Assembly: GCF_003001675.1 (NCBI RefSeq)
Contig: NZ_PVYW01000025.1
Span: 1-64,000, forward strand
Direction of reading: 5' to 3'
From: Cohnella sp. SGD-V74
Lineage (GTDB): Bacteria > Bacillota > Bacilli > Paenibacillales > Paenibacillaceae
Length of the DNA stretch: 64,000 nucleotides
In this document: positions 51,093 through 59,714 of the stretch, piece by piece
How positions within the stretch are numbered: the first letter of the stretch is position 1
Layout: each line of letters starts with the position of its first letter
Position numbers and translations under genes: made by a program
The notes under the pieces: generated by a model
What the model saw: only the letters and a program-made list of their open reading frames with translations
What the model was told of the DNA's origin: nothing
The model's database searches: none

Positions 51093-52385
51093 TCATCGAT
51101 CGTAGACCTTCACATTCCGGGACAGCGCCTCCGAGCCCGCGTCCGACCATTCGAACACGATCCACTCTCCGTTCTCGTACCTCAGCCAGTAGTTCGTCGT
51201 CTGTTCGCCCGCTTCCGGCTCGGGTCTGTAATCGTACGCCCCGTAATAATAGGCCTCCTCGTAGTCGATCCGGGCCAGCACCGACACCGAGTAGTCCGAT
51301 GCGTCCAACTGATGGAGCCGCAAGCTGTCGCGGTCGAAGGCCGCCTTCCTCATTTCCCCGAGATAGTGCTCGTCTCCGGCTGCCATAGCAGCGAAATGAC
51401 TGGCAAGATCGGCCTTGCGATCCGGATGGACGTGCCGCAGCCGCCCCGCGTCGCGTTCCCGGAAAGCCTCATACCAGCTTGATACGAACGCATGCGCGGC
51501 ATCGACGATTTGCTCTTTCGCCTCGTCCGTCAGCGCGGCAAGCTCGAACTCCGCCCGCGTGCTGTCGATCGGCCTTTCTTCGCTCTTCGTCGTGCCCCAT
51601 GGATAGTCGGCTTCCACGCTGATCGTATTCGAGCCGTCCGTCGCGATCGGTCCGATTCGCTGCCCGTCCCCTACGGTCAGTCCGATGTCTTCTCCGTTAA
51701 TGAAGATTCGGGCAAAGCCGTTGTTCGAGAAGACATCGACATATTCTCCCTGAAGCGGAACTTCTATCGGATCGATGGAGTTTCCGATCGGGAAGAGCTC
51801 GGCTGTAACCTCGTTTTCCAATGTCGTATATTTGCCCGCGTACACCGCTTTGACCGCATATTTGCCCGGCAATAGCGGTCCGAGTTGAAGCGTAGAGCCG
51901 CCGACTCCCGCAACTCCGATCTCTTCGCCGTTCAGCATAATCTTCGCCCCGCCGAAATTCGTGTTCACCGGAACCTTGTAGCTCCGAAGCTTCAACTCAT
52001 AGTCGTCATAGATGAGCCATCGCTTCCGCTCTTTCTTGTGAACGTAGACGAACGCGGACTCGCCGTCCTCGGCGAACGATTGCACGGCGCCTTCCTTCAA
52101 CCTCGCGATTTCCGTCTTCAGCCTGGAGAGCACGGCTTGTTTCGCCTTCTCGTCCTTCCCGAGATGGCCCGCGATCGCCTCCGCCGTCGAGCGTTCCACA
52201 GTCCCTTCGGGTGCGGAGAGCAGCTTCAGAAGCTTGTCCGGCTGCCCCTTGTCGATCGAGCTCTCGAAGCGCTCAAGCAGCCTCTGCCCATCCGTCAGAT
52301 AACCGCCTAGAAAATAGAGTCCGGCAGCTGTCAGCAACACGAGCGCCGCCGCTCCTATCGTGATTTTCTTATTCTTGGATGCCAT
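51093..52385 (-). CDS. TcaA-like membrane protein
   Basis: This 430-residue protein has one N-terminal membrane helix (about 9-28) and an extracytoplasmic part: an alpha segment (30-115), two TcaA-type beta domains (about 125-200, VPVNTNFGGAKIMLNGEEIG, and 205-275, with NNGFARIFINGEDIGLTVGDG, each quoted to the core) and a C-terminal NTF2-like domain (about 285-425). TcaA proteins affect wall glycopeptide susceptibility and teichoic acid in staphylococci. The usual N-terminal zinc ribbon is absent. It is coupled to the upstream dehydrogenase gene (4-bp gap). Confidence 0.75.
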   Translation of the reverse strand: MASKNKKITIGAAALVLLTAAGLYFLGGYLTDGQRLLERFESSIDKGQPDKLLKLLSAPEGTVERSTAEAIAGHLGKDEKAKQAVLSRLKTEIARLKEGAVQSFAEDGESAFVYVHKKERKRWLIYDDYELKLRSYKVPVNTNFGGAKIMLNGEEIGVAGVGGSTLQLGPLLPGKYAVKAVYAGKYTTLENEVTAELFPIGNSIDPIEVPLQGEYVDVFSNNGFARIFINGEDIGLTVGDGQRIGPIATDGSNTISVEADYPWGTTKSEERPIDSTRAEFELAALTDEAKEQIVDAAHAFVSSWYEAFRERDAGRLRHVHPDRKADLASHFAAMAAGDEHYLGEMRKAAFDRDSLRLHQLDASDYSVSVLARIDYEEAYYYGAYDYRPEPEAGEQTTNYWLRYENGEWIVFEWSDAGSEALSRNVKVYDR

Positions 52386-52389
52386 TCGT

Positions 52390-53571
52390 TCACCTAGTTT
52401 CCGTCATTCTGAGCACCTTGCCGTCACCCGTGCAGAGATACAGCTCCCCCTCCGCGTCGAGGCCGAACGAGGTAATGTTTTCTTCGGATTGCAGCAGCGT
52501 CCGATGCTCGGCCGTGCCGTCCTCCCGCTCCCGCAGCGCCCATATCGTACCCATGCCGTAATCGGCGTACACGTACCAGCCCGTCAAATCCGGAAGCTGT
52601 TTCCCTCTGTACACGTAACCTCCCGTTACCGATACGCCGTCATTGCGGCCGTACGTGAACAGCGGATCCTTGAGGTCTTCTCGCTCGCAGCCGCTCTTGG
52701 GATTAAAGCATTCCGAGCCTTCCATCAGACGCCAGCCGTAGTTGCCGCCGCGTTCGATCAGGTTGATCTCCTCGAAGCGGTTCTGGCCTACGTCTGCCGC
52801 CCACAGCTTTCCGGTCTCCTCGTCGAAGCTGAACCGCCAAGGATTGCGCAAGCCGTAAGCATAAATCTCGGGACGTCCGTCCTCCAGGAACGGATTGTCC
52901 GTCGGAATCGCATACGCTCTTCCTTCCGATTCGCTTCTAACGTCTATCCGCAATATTTTCCCCAGCAGGCTGTCCAGGTTCTGACCATGATTCTGCGGAT
53001 CTCCGCCGTTGCCGCCGTCTCCAACCGCAATGTACAGATAGCCGTCCGGCCCGAACGCCAGCTGCCCGCCGTTGTGGTTGGAATAAGGCTGTTCGAACGT
53101 GAGCAGCACCTGCTCGCTTCCCGGGTCCAGTCTGCCCGGCTCTTGCGGATCAGCGGCATAGCGGGCAATGATCGTATGCGACTCGGTCGTATAATTCACA
53201 TAGGCGTCGTTCGGGTTCTGCGGGTCGAAGGCCAGCCCCAGCAACCCTTGCTCTCCGCCCTTGTCGTACACCCGCTCCCGAATGTCCAGCACGACCTCAG
53301 CCTCTCGATCGGGACTGCTTAAGCTTTTGCTTACGATGCGTCCCGGCTGCTCGACAATATAGACGGCTTCCGGATGGCCTTCCCGCCGCTCAAGTCCCAC
53401 GGGCTTGTCGAACGTCCCGTCCCCGAAGATCGGCTCCAGCGCCACGGACCCGCCGGCGGCGGACTCTGATGGCGCACCGGTTCCGGACTTAGCCTTATCC
53501 TCCGTATTCCAGCATGCGGTCAAGCCCAAGAGGACGATTAGACCCGAGAGCACACTTCCGACAATCTTCAT
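52390..53571 (-). CDS. PQQ-type sugar dehydrogenase (GSDH/Yli-like) lipoprotein
   Basis: This 393-residue protein has a lipobox LGLTACW, a short linker and a six-bladed glucose/sorbosone dehydrogenase propeller (about 45-385) with EQGLLGLAFDP, YSNHNGGQLAFGPDG, GDGGNGGDP, YGLRNPWRFSFD and ADVGQNRFEEIN. The motifs match soluble aldose dehydrogenases that use PQQ. No PQQ biosynthesis genes are in the window, so the cofactor may come from outside. It lies outside the membrane as a lipoprotein. Confidence 0.87.
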   Translation of the reverse strand: MKIVGSVLSGLIVLLGLTACWNTEDKAKSGTGAPSESAAGGSVALEPIFGDGTFDKPVGLERREGHPEAVYIVEQPGRIVSKSLSSPDREAEVVLDIRERVYDKGGEQGLLGLAFDPQNPNDAYVNYTTESHTIIARYAADPQEPGRLDPGSEQVLLTFEQPYSNHNGGQLAFGPDGYLYIAVGDGGNGGDPQNHGQNLDSLLGKILRIDVRSESEGRAYAIPTDNPFLEDGRPEIYAYGLRNPWRFSFDEETGKLWAADVGQNRFEEINLIERGGNYGWRLMEGSECFNPKSGCEREDLKDPLFTYGRNDGVSVTGGYVYRGKQLPDLTGWYVYADYGMGTIWALREREDGTAEHRTLLQSEENITSFGLDAEGELYLCTGDGKVLRMTETR

Positions 53572-53651
53572 CCTTAACTCTCCCCCCTTTGCAAGGTTAT
53601 GAATACAAGTCCGATATTAAATAAAACTTCTACTCGCAACGGCGATCTCCT

Positions 53652-54968
53652 CTACTTGGCCAGAGAAGAGGGAAGTGCTACGGCGTAAATCCGACTCTCG
53701 GCCTGGATGATCGCCATCCCGCTCTCTATCTGTGCGACCCCGAACTGGCGCGCTTCTGTAAGCAGCTTTCCCGCGATCTTGCCGGTAGACGCGTCGGCGA
53801 GATAGACTTGACCATTGGTCAATCCGATGACGGCGACTCGACCGAGCAGATCCAACTGCGCGATCGAATCCGCCGGCCCGTTGAAGGCAAGGAATCCGTT
53901 TCCTCCGTCTCTGAGCCCGATCAATTTCTGGTTGACCTCGAAGTAGAGCCGGCCCGAATAAGGCCCCGCCAGCCATTTGCCGCGCCCCTCGTAGACTCTG
54001 GGTGTCTGACGGTCAGGAGCGCTATCCAGCGAAAATACGGACACTTTGCTCTCCCCGAGCGTAGGCTGCTGCTCGACATAGACTGAGTTGCCTTCGATCA
54101 CGACCGAGGCAGCATTGTTTCCGAACGTATCTTCTTCCGGGATATAGGAGAGTGTCTCGGCGATCTTTCCCGTCTTGACGTCTACCTTGTCGATGACGGC
54201 TGCGTATCCGTTATCTAGCACAGGCCATTCGTTGCGCGCGTACAGATAGCCATCCTGCTCGTGAAGCACATCGGTATGGATGCCGTACAGTTTCCAAAGC
54301 CGCTTGCCCGAAGCCGCATCGTATCCGTAATAAGGGAGGGTCGTAATCGCCCCGCTCTCTACTCCCGATACGACGACGATCCCGTCGTACGTGACCCGAT
54401 ATTGGGGCATGTTAATTTCCTGAGATTTGGTGTTCCACTTTCTCTTGCCCGTGGCGGCGTCGAATGCGGCCAGACTGCCAGGGTCGGTCACGTACATCGT
54501 ATCTCCTTCATGGACCAGAGAATAAGAGACATTTTCCGATGCGTTGGCGATTTTCGTTTTCCACCTAGCCTTACCCGTCTTGCCGTTTAGCTTGATCAAG
54601 TAGCCTTGCGAGTTCACGAAGTAGAGAAATCCGCCGTTTGCCACCAACGGGCTGGAACGGCGGCTGTCATACGTCCATTTTGTCTTTCCGGTCGCCGCAT
54701 CTACGGACATTATCTTGTTTCTGTAGGAATAAAACACTCTGCCGTCCGCGGTCGCGATCTCGGATGCGCCTCCTCCTGCAACGTCGACCTGGATCTGCCA
54801 CTTGGGCTTCAGCACGTTTGTCCGATCCTCGGCTCTGATTCCATATTCTCGCGTGTAGGAAGTTTTACCGGCGGCTCCCGCCTGGTCGGCGACCGCAGGC
54901 CAAGCCGATAAGAGCAAGGCCAGCGATAGCGCTGCTCCCGTCATTCTCTTCATACGTTTCAAATTCAT
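53652..54968 (-). CDS. secreted PQQ-repeat beta-propeller protein
   Basis: This protein of about 438 residues has a signal peptide (KRMKRMTGAALSLALLL) and at least four PQQ/YVTN-like blades of the form 'DAATGKTKW', 'NGKTGKARW', 'DAATGKRKW', 'DAASGKRLW' (about 75-230), then more divergent blades. It has no catalytic residue that I can identify, so a scaffold or sensor is possible. The start is uncertain: ATG at 54968 is nearly on top of GGAGGG, ATG at 54953 is 16 nt from it, and ATG at 54998 has no ribosome site. Confidence 0.78.
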   Translation of the reverse strand: MNLKRMKRMTGAALSLALLLSAWPAVADQAGAAGKTSYTREYGIRAEDRTNVLKPKWQIQVDVAGGGASEIATADGRVFYSYRNKIMSVDAATGKTKWTYDSRRSSPLVANGGFLYFVNSQGYLIKLNGKTGKARWKTKIANASENVSYSLVHEGDTMYVTDPGSLAAFDAATGKRKWNTKSQEINMPQYRVTYDGIVVVSGVESGAITTLPYYGYDAASGKRLWKLYGIHTDVLHEQDGYLYARNEWPVLDNGYAAVIDKVDVKTGKIAETLSYIPEEDTFGNNAASVVIEGNSVYVEQQPTLGESKVSVFSLDSAPDRQTPRVYEGRGKWLAGPYSGRLYFEVNQKLIGLRDGGNGFLAFNGPADSIAQLDLLGRVAVIGLTNGQVYLADASTGKIAGKLLTEARQFGVAQIESGMAIIQAESRIYAVALPSSLAK

Positions 54969-55088
54969 TCCCTCCGTATCCCACGCCGCTAGCGGCATTC
55001 ATTCTACCATTTAGACGTAAGCCTATGGATAAAGTTTCATTTTCGACCCTGTCCGGCCGCTTCGCACCATTCTCCGCAACGCAAACAA

Positions 55089-55113
55089 CCGCGCCTCCCC
55101 GAGGAGAACGCGG
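55089..55113 (-). terminator. terminator of fix cluster
   Basis: A GC-rich hairpin (CCGCG-CCTCC / GGAG-CGCGG with small mismatches and a CCGA loop) lies 33 bp beyond the stop of the 50-residue gene. On the minus strand it is followed by TTGTTTG. Confidence 0.6.
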
Positions 55114-55146
55114 CCCTTGCACGCTTGGCTATTCCCGACTTTCCAC

Positions 55147-55299
55147 TTAAGTTTGCGCTTCCAATTTTCTCAACCGTTCGCCGAGCTCCCAGCTGCTGAA
55201 ATGATCCTCCCAGATGATATGGTACAAATTGTCGTGGATTTCCATGATAACTCCTTGCGTGCCGTCCTGCACGTAGACCACGTGATCGCCAACCTTCAT
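55147..55299 (-). CDS. small protein downstream of fixX
   Basis: This is a 50-residue cytoplasmic protein beginning MKVGDHVVYVQDGTQG and ending ELGERLRKLEAQT. The first 30 residues look like a small beta-barrel (KOW/SH3-like) with an HHIIWEDHF-type strand (actual: LYHIIWEDHF). GGTGGG stands before the ATG at 55299. It lies 17 bp after fixX and probably belongs to the same transcript. I do not recognise a named family. Confidence 0.65.
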   Translation of the reverse strand: MKVGDHVVYVQDGTQGVIMEIHDNLYHIIWEDHFSSWELGERLRKLEAQT

Positions 55300-55316
55300 C
55301 TCGCGTCCCACCTTTG

Positions 55317-55628
55317 TCACCCGAGTCGAAAAACGATGCCGTGTCCACCCTTCGGATACACCCATTTGATGTTCTGGTGAGGACAGCCGATGCGGCAGCT
55401 TCCGCATTCATGGCAGCCCTCGTAGCCGACGTGCATACGTACCTCTTCCCATTTGTATACTTCGGCAGGGCAAAATATGGTGCAAATTTTATCCGGACAA
55501 TCCGTCAGACACACTTCCGCATCCATAACATGCAGGTGGGACTGGGTATCGGCGTTAAAACGGATCAAATATTGCTTCTCTTCAATAGTCGAGCCCTTGG
55601 CCGGCGGAGCCGGTTGCGCTTCGCTCAT
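55317..55628 (-). CDS. fixX: FixX ferredoxin-like protein
   Basis: This 103-residue protein has two Cys clusters: CLTDCPDKICTIFCPAE (about 42-58) and CHECGSCRIGCPH (about 74-86), the 4Fe-4S layout of FixX and of the ETF-quinone oxidoreductase C-terminus. The ATG at 55628 overlaps the fixC stop. It passes electrons from FixAB/FixC to quinone or to a low-potential acceptor. Confidence 0.92.
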   Translation of the reverse strand: MSEAQPAPPAKGSTIEEKQYLIRFNADTQSHLHVMDAEVCLTDCPDKICTIFCPAEVYKWEEVRMHVGYEGCHECGSCRIGCPHQNIKWVYPKGGHGIVFRLG

Positions 55629-56923
55629 CACTTCATCACCTTCCACGCCCGATACAGGTCGCGGGCCATTTTGATCTTCTCCTTGGCCGGGCCGATATCC
55701 CGCCATATTTTCTTCTGCTTCTCCCGCTTGGGCATACCGTCGACGGTCAGCATCTGACTGGCCGCCCGGTTCACCATCGGGATGTATTGCTCGAAGTATT
55801 GCGGGAACTTGTCGAAGTGGTGGGTAGCGTCCTTGTATTTCTTCAGATCCTGGCCGACGAAGCTGCCCATGAGCTTCTTGCGATAGTCGTCCAGGGATGC
55901 TTCGGAGAAGTCCTCGCGCTCCCTGGCCGCAACGATCGTCTCCGCCGCAAGCCTGCCGGACGTCATCGCCATGTTGGAGCCCTCCCGGTGAATCGCGTTC
56001 ACAAGCTGGGCGGCGTCGCCTACGACGAGAACTCCCGCTCCGACGACTTTGGGCATCGAGCGATACCCGCCCTCGGGGATCAGGTGGGCCAGATACTCCT
56101 GGGCTTCCGAGCCTTGAATGTAAGGACGAATCATCGGATGCGTCTTCACGTATTCCATCAGCTCGTAAGGCTTTATCTTATGCTTGATGAGGCCGGAGAG
56201 CAACGTGCCGACGCCGATGCTGAGCGTATCTTTATTCGTGTACAGGAAGCCCGTGCCGAGAATGCCCTTCGTCGCGTCGCCGAACAGCTCGATCGTGCAG
56301 CCCTGACCTTCCTCCAGATTAAAACGCTCCTCGATGATCTTCTTGTCGAGCTTCAGAATCTCCATCGTCGCCAGCGCCACTTCGTCCGGTCGGAATTCCT
56401 TATGGAATCCGAGCTGCTTGGCGAGCAGGGAATTGACGCCGTCGGCCAGGACGACGACGTCGGCGCGCAGCTCCCCGTCCGGACGATCCGTGCGCACGCC
56501 GACTACCCGCCCCTCCTCCACGATGCACTCCAGCACGACCGTCTCGTTAAGCAGCAGCGCGCCCTGTTCCACTGCCTTGCCCGCGAACCACTGGTCGAAC
56601 TTCGCGCGCAGTACCGTGAAGTTGTTGTACGGCTCTTCTGCCCACTCCATGCCCTTATACGAGAACGTCACCGCCGACGTCTTATCCATCATCATGAACC
56701 TCTGCTCGACGATCGGCCGTTCGATCGGCGCCTCCTTGTGGAAACCGGGAACGACTTCCTCCATCATTTTGCGGTACAGCACGCCTCCCATCACGTTCTT
56801 GGAGCCTGGGTACTCTCCCCTCTCGATCAGGATCACGTTCACGCCCGCCTTAGCCAGCTCGTAAGCGCAGGCGGTTCCGGCAGGCCCCGCTCCTACGACG
56901 ATCGCGTCAAACTTTTCCGGCAT
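55628..56923 (-). CDS. fixC: FixC FAD-dependent ETF:quinone oxidoreductase
   Basis: This 431-residue flavoprotein has the Rossmann motif VGAGPAGTACAYELA (residues 11-25), ERGEYPGSKNVMGG, ADGVNSLLAKQLG and VGDAAQLVNAIHREGSNMAM, all typical of FixC/ETF-QO. AAGGAAG lies before the ATG. It is next to fixB (17-bp overlap) and fixX. Confidence 0.95.
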   Translation of the reverse strand: MPEKFDAIVVGAGPAGTACAYELAKAGVNVILIERGEYPGSKNVMGGVLYRKMMEEVVPGFHKEAPIERPIVEQRFMMMDKTSAVTFSYKGMEWAEEPYNNFTVLRAKFDQWFAGKAVEQGALLLNETVVLECIVEEGRVVGVRTDRPDGELRADVVVLADGVNSLLAKQLGFHKEFRPDEVALATMEILKLDKKIIEERFNLEEGQGCTIELFGDATKGILGTGFLYTNKDTLSIGVGTLLSGLIKHKIKPYELMEYVKTHPMIRPYIQGSEAQEYLAHLIPEGGYRSMPKVVGAGVLVVGDAAQLVNAIHREGSNMAMTSGRLAAETIVAAREREDFSEASLDDYRKKLMGSFVGQDLKKYKDATHHFDKFPQYFEQYIPMVNRAASQMLTVDGMPKREKQKKIWRDIGPAKEKIKMARDLYRAWKVMK

Positions 56924-57941
56924 CGGCCTCTTCCTTTCTTCCCAACGCGGATTTGAATGCCTCGGTCAGCATCGGAACGATCGTGAGCGCGTCCCCGACG
57001 ATGCCGTAGTGGCAAGCTTGAAATATGGGAGCCGCCGGGTCCTTGTTGACGGCGATAATGAGACCCGAGTTCTGCATACCGACCAGATGCTGAATCGCGC
57101 CGGATATGCCGATGGCGAAATAAATTTTCGGCGTCACCGTCACTCCCGTCTGGCCCACCTGATGATGATGTCCGATCCAGCCGGCTTCCACGACGTCCCG
57201 GCTCGCTCCGACGGCGGCGCCGAGCGCTTCCGCCAGCTGCTGCACGACCTTGAAACCCGCGGGGCTGCCCAGCCCCTTGCCGCCCGCCACGATAATGTCG
57301 GCTTCGTCGATGCGGATGTGCCTCGTCGTCGAACGGACGATTTCCAGCACCTTCGTGCGAATATCCTCTTCCTTCAGCGGGATGCATTCCTCGACGACGA
57401 CTCCTGAGGCGCCGATTTTGCGAGGCAGCGCTTTCATGACTTTAGGGCGGACGGTCGCCATCTGCGGACGGTACTTCTTGCACAGAATCGTCGCCATAAT
57501 GTTGCCGCCGAAAGCCGGCCGACTGGCGAGCAGCAGCCCCGTATCCTCTTCGACGTCAAGCTGCGTCGTATCCGCGGTCAAACCCGTCGGCAGATCGGTC
57601 GCTACGGCGCTGGCCAGGTCCTTGCCCGTCGACGTCGCCCCGTACAACAGAATTTCCGGCTTATGCTTCTCCACGCATGCCAGCATCGCCCTCATATAAG
57701 TCTCAGTCCGATAGAAACGATAGATCGGAGCGTCGTACACGTACACTTTGTCCGCCCCGTATTCGAACGCCGTCTCGGCCAACGCGCTGATATTCTCCCC
57801 GATCAGCACGCCAGCCAGCTCCGTCTTCCTCTTGTCCGCAAGCTGCCTTCCGGCTCCAAGCAGCTCCAGAGAGACGGGAGCGATCGCTCCGTCCTTCTCC
57901 TCGATAAACACCCATACGCCCCGATAGTCCTCGAAATTCAA
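56907..57941 (-). CDS. fixB: FixB electron-transfer flavoprotein alpha subunit
   Basis: This 344-residue protein has an N-terminal ETF domain and a C-terminal FAD-binding domain with GGKGLGSPAGFKVVQQLAEALGA and HHHQVGQTGVTVTPKIYFAIGISGAIQHLVGM (quoted in parts: GGKGLGSPAGF, GQTGVTVTPK, GISGAIQH). It starts with TTG at 57941 behind AGGAGGTGA, overlapping fixA by 4 bp. It carries FAD for the ETF heterodimer. Confidence 0.94.
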   Translation of the reverse strand: MNFEDYRGVWVFIEEKDGAIAPVSLELLGAGRQLADKRKTELAGVLIGENISALAETAFEYGADKVYVYDAPIYRFYRTETYMRAMLACVEKHKPEILLYGATSTGKDLASAVATDLPTGLTADTTQLDVEEDTGLLLASRPAFGGNIMATILCKKYRPQMATVRPKVMKALPRKIGASGVVVEECIPLKEEDIRTKVLEIVRSTTRHIRIDEADIIVAGGKGLGSPAGFKVVQQLAEALGAAVGASRDVVEAGWIGHHHQVGQTGVTVTPKIYFAIGISGAIQHLVGMQNSGLIIAVNKDPAAPIFQACHYGIVGDALTIVPMLTEAFKSALGRKEEADAGKV

Positions 57942-58774
57942 GGAGCTTCACCTCCTGAAGCGGCAGCGAACAGCTCTTGACGCGCCATTAGAATATCCAG
58001 CAATTGAGAGACTTGATCGCTCTGCGTCCCCTCCAGCATCGTGCCTCCCTGAGGCTTAGGAGGCGCCCATACGGAGCTGACGATGGTCGGAGAGCCCTTC
58101 AGCCCCAGCTGCGTCTTGTCGATGTCCGGCAGATCGGCGACCGACCAGATATGCGGCTGGTACCGTGCGGCCCGCAGCATGTTCGGCAGCGAAGAGTACG
58201 GCACTTCGTTAATCTCTTTCTCCACAGAGAGCAGACACGGCAGCGTGGAACGAACGACCTCGTAGCCGTCCTCCAGCTTCCGGTGAACGATCGCATGCCT
58301 TTTCTCCGAGTCGATCTCGACAACCTTGTTGACGGACGTGAGCGGCGGCATATCGAGCCTGCGGGCGATGCCGGGGCCGACTTGGCCAGTGTCTCCGTCT
58401 ATCGTCATTTTGCCGCAGATGATCAGATCGATCGGCCGAGTCTGCGCAATCTTCTCCAGCGCCTTCGTCAGCGCATAGCTGGTCGCCAGCGTATCCGCTC
58501 CGGCGAACGCCCTGTCGGTAATCATGTAGCCTTCGTCGGCGCCGATCTCGATGCACTTGCGGATCGCCTTCACGGCAGGAGGAGGTCCCATCGTCAGCAC
58601 CGAGACGACGCCCCCGTAACGATTGCGCAGCCTCACCGCCTCCTCCACCGCATGGGCGTCGTACGGATTCAGGATCGCCGGCGCGCTGGAACGATCCATC
58701 GTGTTCGTCTTCGGATTCATCTTGATGATCTTCGTGTCCGGCACCTGCTTGATACAGGCGACGATATGCAGCAT
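57938..58774 (-). CDS. fixA: FixA electron-transfer flavoprotein beta subunit
   Basis: This 278-residue protein has VACIKQVPDTKIIKMNPKTN (residues 4-23, quoted in part), NPYDAHAVEEAVRLR, TMGPPPA, GADTLATSYAL and CGKMTIDGDTGQVGPGIA. The last motif is found in FixA-type, often bifurcating, ETF beta subunits. I chose the ATG at 58774 (MLHIVACIK); the upstream frame to 58819 has no conserved residues. It is the first gene of the fixABCX operon. Confidence 0.94.
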   Translation of the reverse strand: MLHIVACIKQVPDTKIIKMNPKTNTMDRSSAPAILNPYDAHAVEEAVRLRNRYGGVVSVLTMGPPPAVKAIRKCIEIGADEGYMITDRAFAGADTLATSYALTKALEKIAQTRPIDLIICGKMTIDGDTGQVGPGIARRLDMPPLTSVNKVVEIDSEKRHAIVHRKLEDGYEVVRSTLPCLLSVEKEINEVPYSSLPNMLRAARYQPHIWSVADLPDIDKTQLGLKGSPTIVSSVWAPPKPQGGTMLEGTQSDQVSQLLDILMARQELFAAASGGEAP

Positions 58775-58900
58775 GAGGCCCTCACCCTTTCCGCTCTGTC
58801 CGGTCGGTTCCCGGTTCAAACCTTTCCACTTTATTTATATTAGCTTGGAGCAAAGATCATGCCTGGGTTTGTCCTGCTTCGCGCGATACTTTACGAGACG

Positions 58901-58926
58901 AAAAAAAAGAGCAACCGAGGCTGCTC
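58901..58926 (-). terminator. minus-strand terminator upstream of fixA
   Basis: On the minus strand GAGCAGCC-TC-GGTTGCTC (one G-T wobble) is followed by eight T residues. No minus-strand gene ends here. It would stop antisense transcription coming from the toxin-antitoxin array before it enters the fix operon. Confidence 0.7.
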
Positions 58927-58939
58927 TTCATACAAATTA

Positions 58940-58948
58940 TGGTATAAT
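58940..58948 (+). promoter_or_regulatory. extended -10 promoter of toxin copy 1
   Basis: TGG-TATAAT gives an extended -10 (TGN) box. No good -35 is needed or seen. The same box recurs at 59292-59300 and 59642-59650. The start point would be near 58955, just before the 5' element that pairs with the 3' end. Confidence 0.75.
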
Positions 58949-59011
58949 CCACTTACAACAGTATAGGCTTGCAAGGGCGGTCGGCTAATCTCCCGGAAGG
59001 GAGGTGATGCC

Positions 59012-59095
59012 GTGGAGGTTAAGGACGCATTGGCGCTAATGATTTCATTCGCGACTCTAATCGTACTTATTCTTTCATTCCTTAAAAAGAAATAA
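59012..59095 (+). CDS. type I toxin, holin-like small peptide (copy 1)
   Basis: This 27-residue peptide (MEVKDALALMISF...ILSFLKKK) has one membrane helix and a basic tail, matching the 'putative holin-like toxin' group of TxpA/BsrG-type type I toxins. It starts with GTG behind GGGAGGTGA. CTCCC-GGAA-GGGAG (58990-59103 minus 100, that is 58990-59003) folds a hairpin that hides this ribosome site. Leader elements 58952-58961 and 58973-58980 are complementary to 59165-59174 and 59149-59156 in the 3' end, as in toxin mRNAs that are held inactive until processed. Confidence 0.85.
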   Translation: MEVKDALALMISFATLIVLILSFLKKK

Positions 59096-59205
59096 ACCGC
59101 CCTCGCCAAAGGTCGCGGTTTATTTCCCATCGCTTACCGGATAGCCTACCGCCCTTAAAAGCGGCTGTTGTAAGGAGTCGTGTTGGTAGCACGGCTCCTT
59201 TTCTT
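59083..59205 (-). ncRNA. antisense antitoxin RNA (copy 1)
   Basis: Minus-strand promoter TTGCGC (59241-59236), 18-bp spacer, TAGAAT (59217-59212). The transcript would run from about 59205 to a hairpin (GGAAATAAACCG / CGGTTTATTTC, 59090-59127) followed by CTTTTTAA. It overlaps the 3' end of the toxin message, including the two long-range pairing elements, in the manner of RatA or SR4. Ends are predicted, not measured. Confidence 0.7.
59172..59204 (+). terminator. toxin mRNA terminator (copy 1)
   Basis: Stem AAGGAGTCGTG / CACGGCTCCTT (one T-G wobble) with a TTGGTAG loop region is followed by TTCTT. The identical hairpin is found in copies 2 and 3. Confidence 0.8.
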
Positions 59206-59364
59206 ATCTATATTCTATACCGTATACATATTGTCGCGCAATCAAAAAATGTCTGTTAATCCATTTCCCTGGATGCACACCATACAAATTATGGTATAAT
59301 CTACCTACAACAGTATAGGCTTGCAAGGGCGGTCGGCTAATCTCCCGGAAGGGAGGTGATGCCC

Positions 59365-59445
59365 ATGACAGTATTCGAGGGACTTATACTTATGATAACG
59401 TTCGGTTCGCTGATCGTATCGGTACTGTCCTTTAAACGGAAATAG
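59365..59445 (+). CDS. type I toxin, holin-like small peptide (copy 2)
   Basis: This 26-residue peptide (MTVFEGLILMITFGSLIVSV, then LSFKRK) has a single membrane helix. It is a textbook member of the holin-like type I toxin family. The ATG lies behind GGGAGGTGATGCCC, with the same CTCCC-GGAA-GGGAG hairpin. The long-range element TACAACAG is kept with one fewer pair than in copy 1. Confidence 0.88.
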   Translation: MTVFEGLILMITFGSLIVSVLSFKRK

Positions 59446-59555
59446 ACCGCCCCTCGCGAAGGAATCGGTCTATTTCTGCCGCATTTCCTATAAGCCTACC
59501 GCCCTTAAAAGCGGCTGTTGTAAGGAGTCGTGTTGGTAGCACGGCTCCTTTTCTT
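59431..59555 (-). ncRNA. antisense antitoxin RNA (copy 2)
   Basis: The promoter is identical to copy 1 (TTGCGC, 18 bp, TAGAAT at 59567-59562). The terminator hairpin at 59440-59475 (AAATAGACCG / CGGTCTATTT) is followed on the minus strand by TTTCCGTTT. The hairpin sequence covaries from copy 1 (AAACCG becomes AGACCG with the matching arm), so pairing is conserved. Confidence 0.7.
59522..59552 (+). terminator. toxin mRNA terminator (copy 2)
   Basis: Same stem as copy 1 (AAGGAGTCGTG / CACGGCTCCTT) followed by TTCTTATC. Confidence 0.8.
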
Positions 59556-59714
59556 ATCTATATTCTATACCGTATACATATTGTCGCGCAATCAAAAAAT
59601 GTCTGTTAATCCATTTCCCTGGATGCAAACCATACAAATTATGGTATAATCCACCTACAACAGTATAGGCTTGCAAGGGCGGTCGGCTAATCTCCCCGAA
59701 GGGAGGTGATGCCC

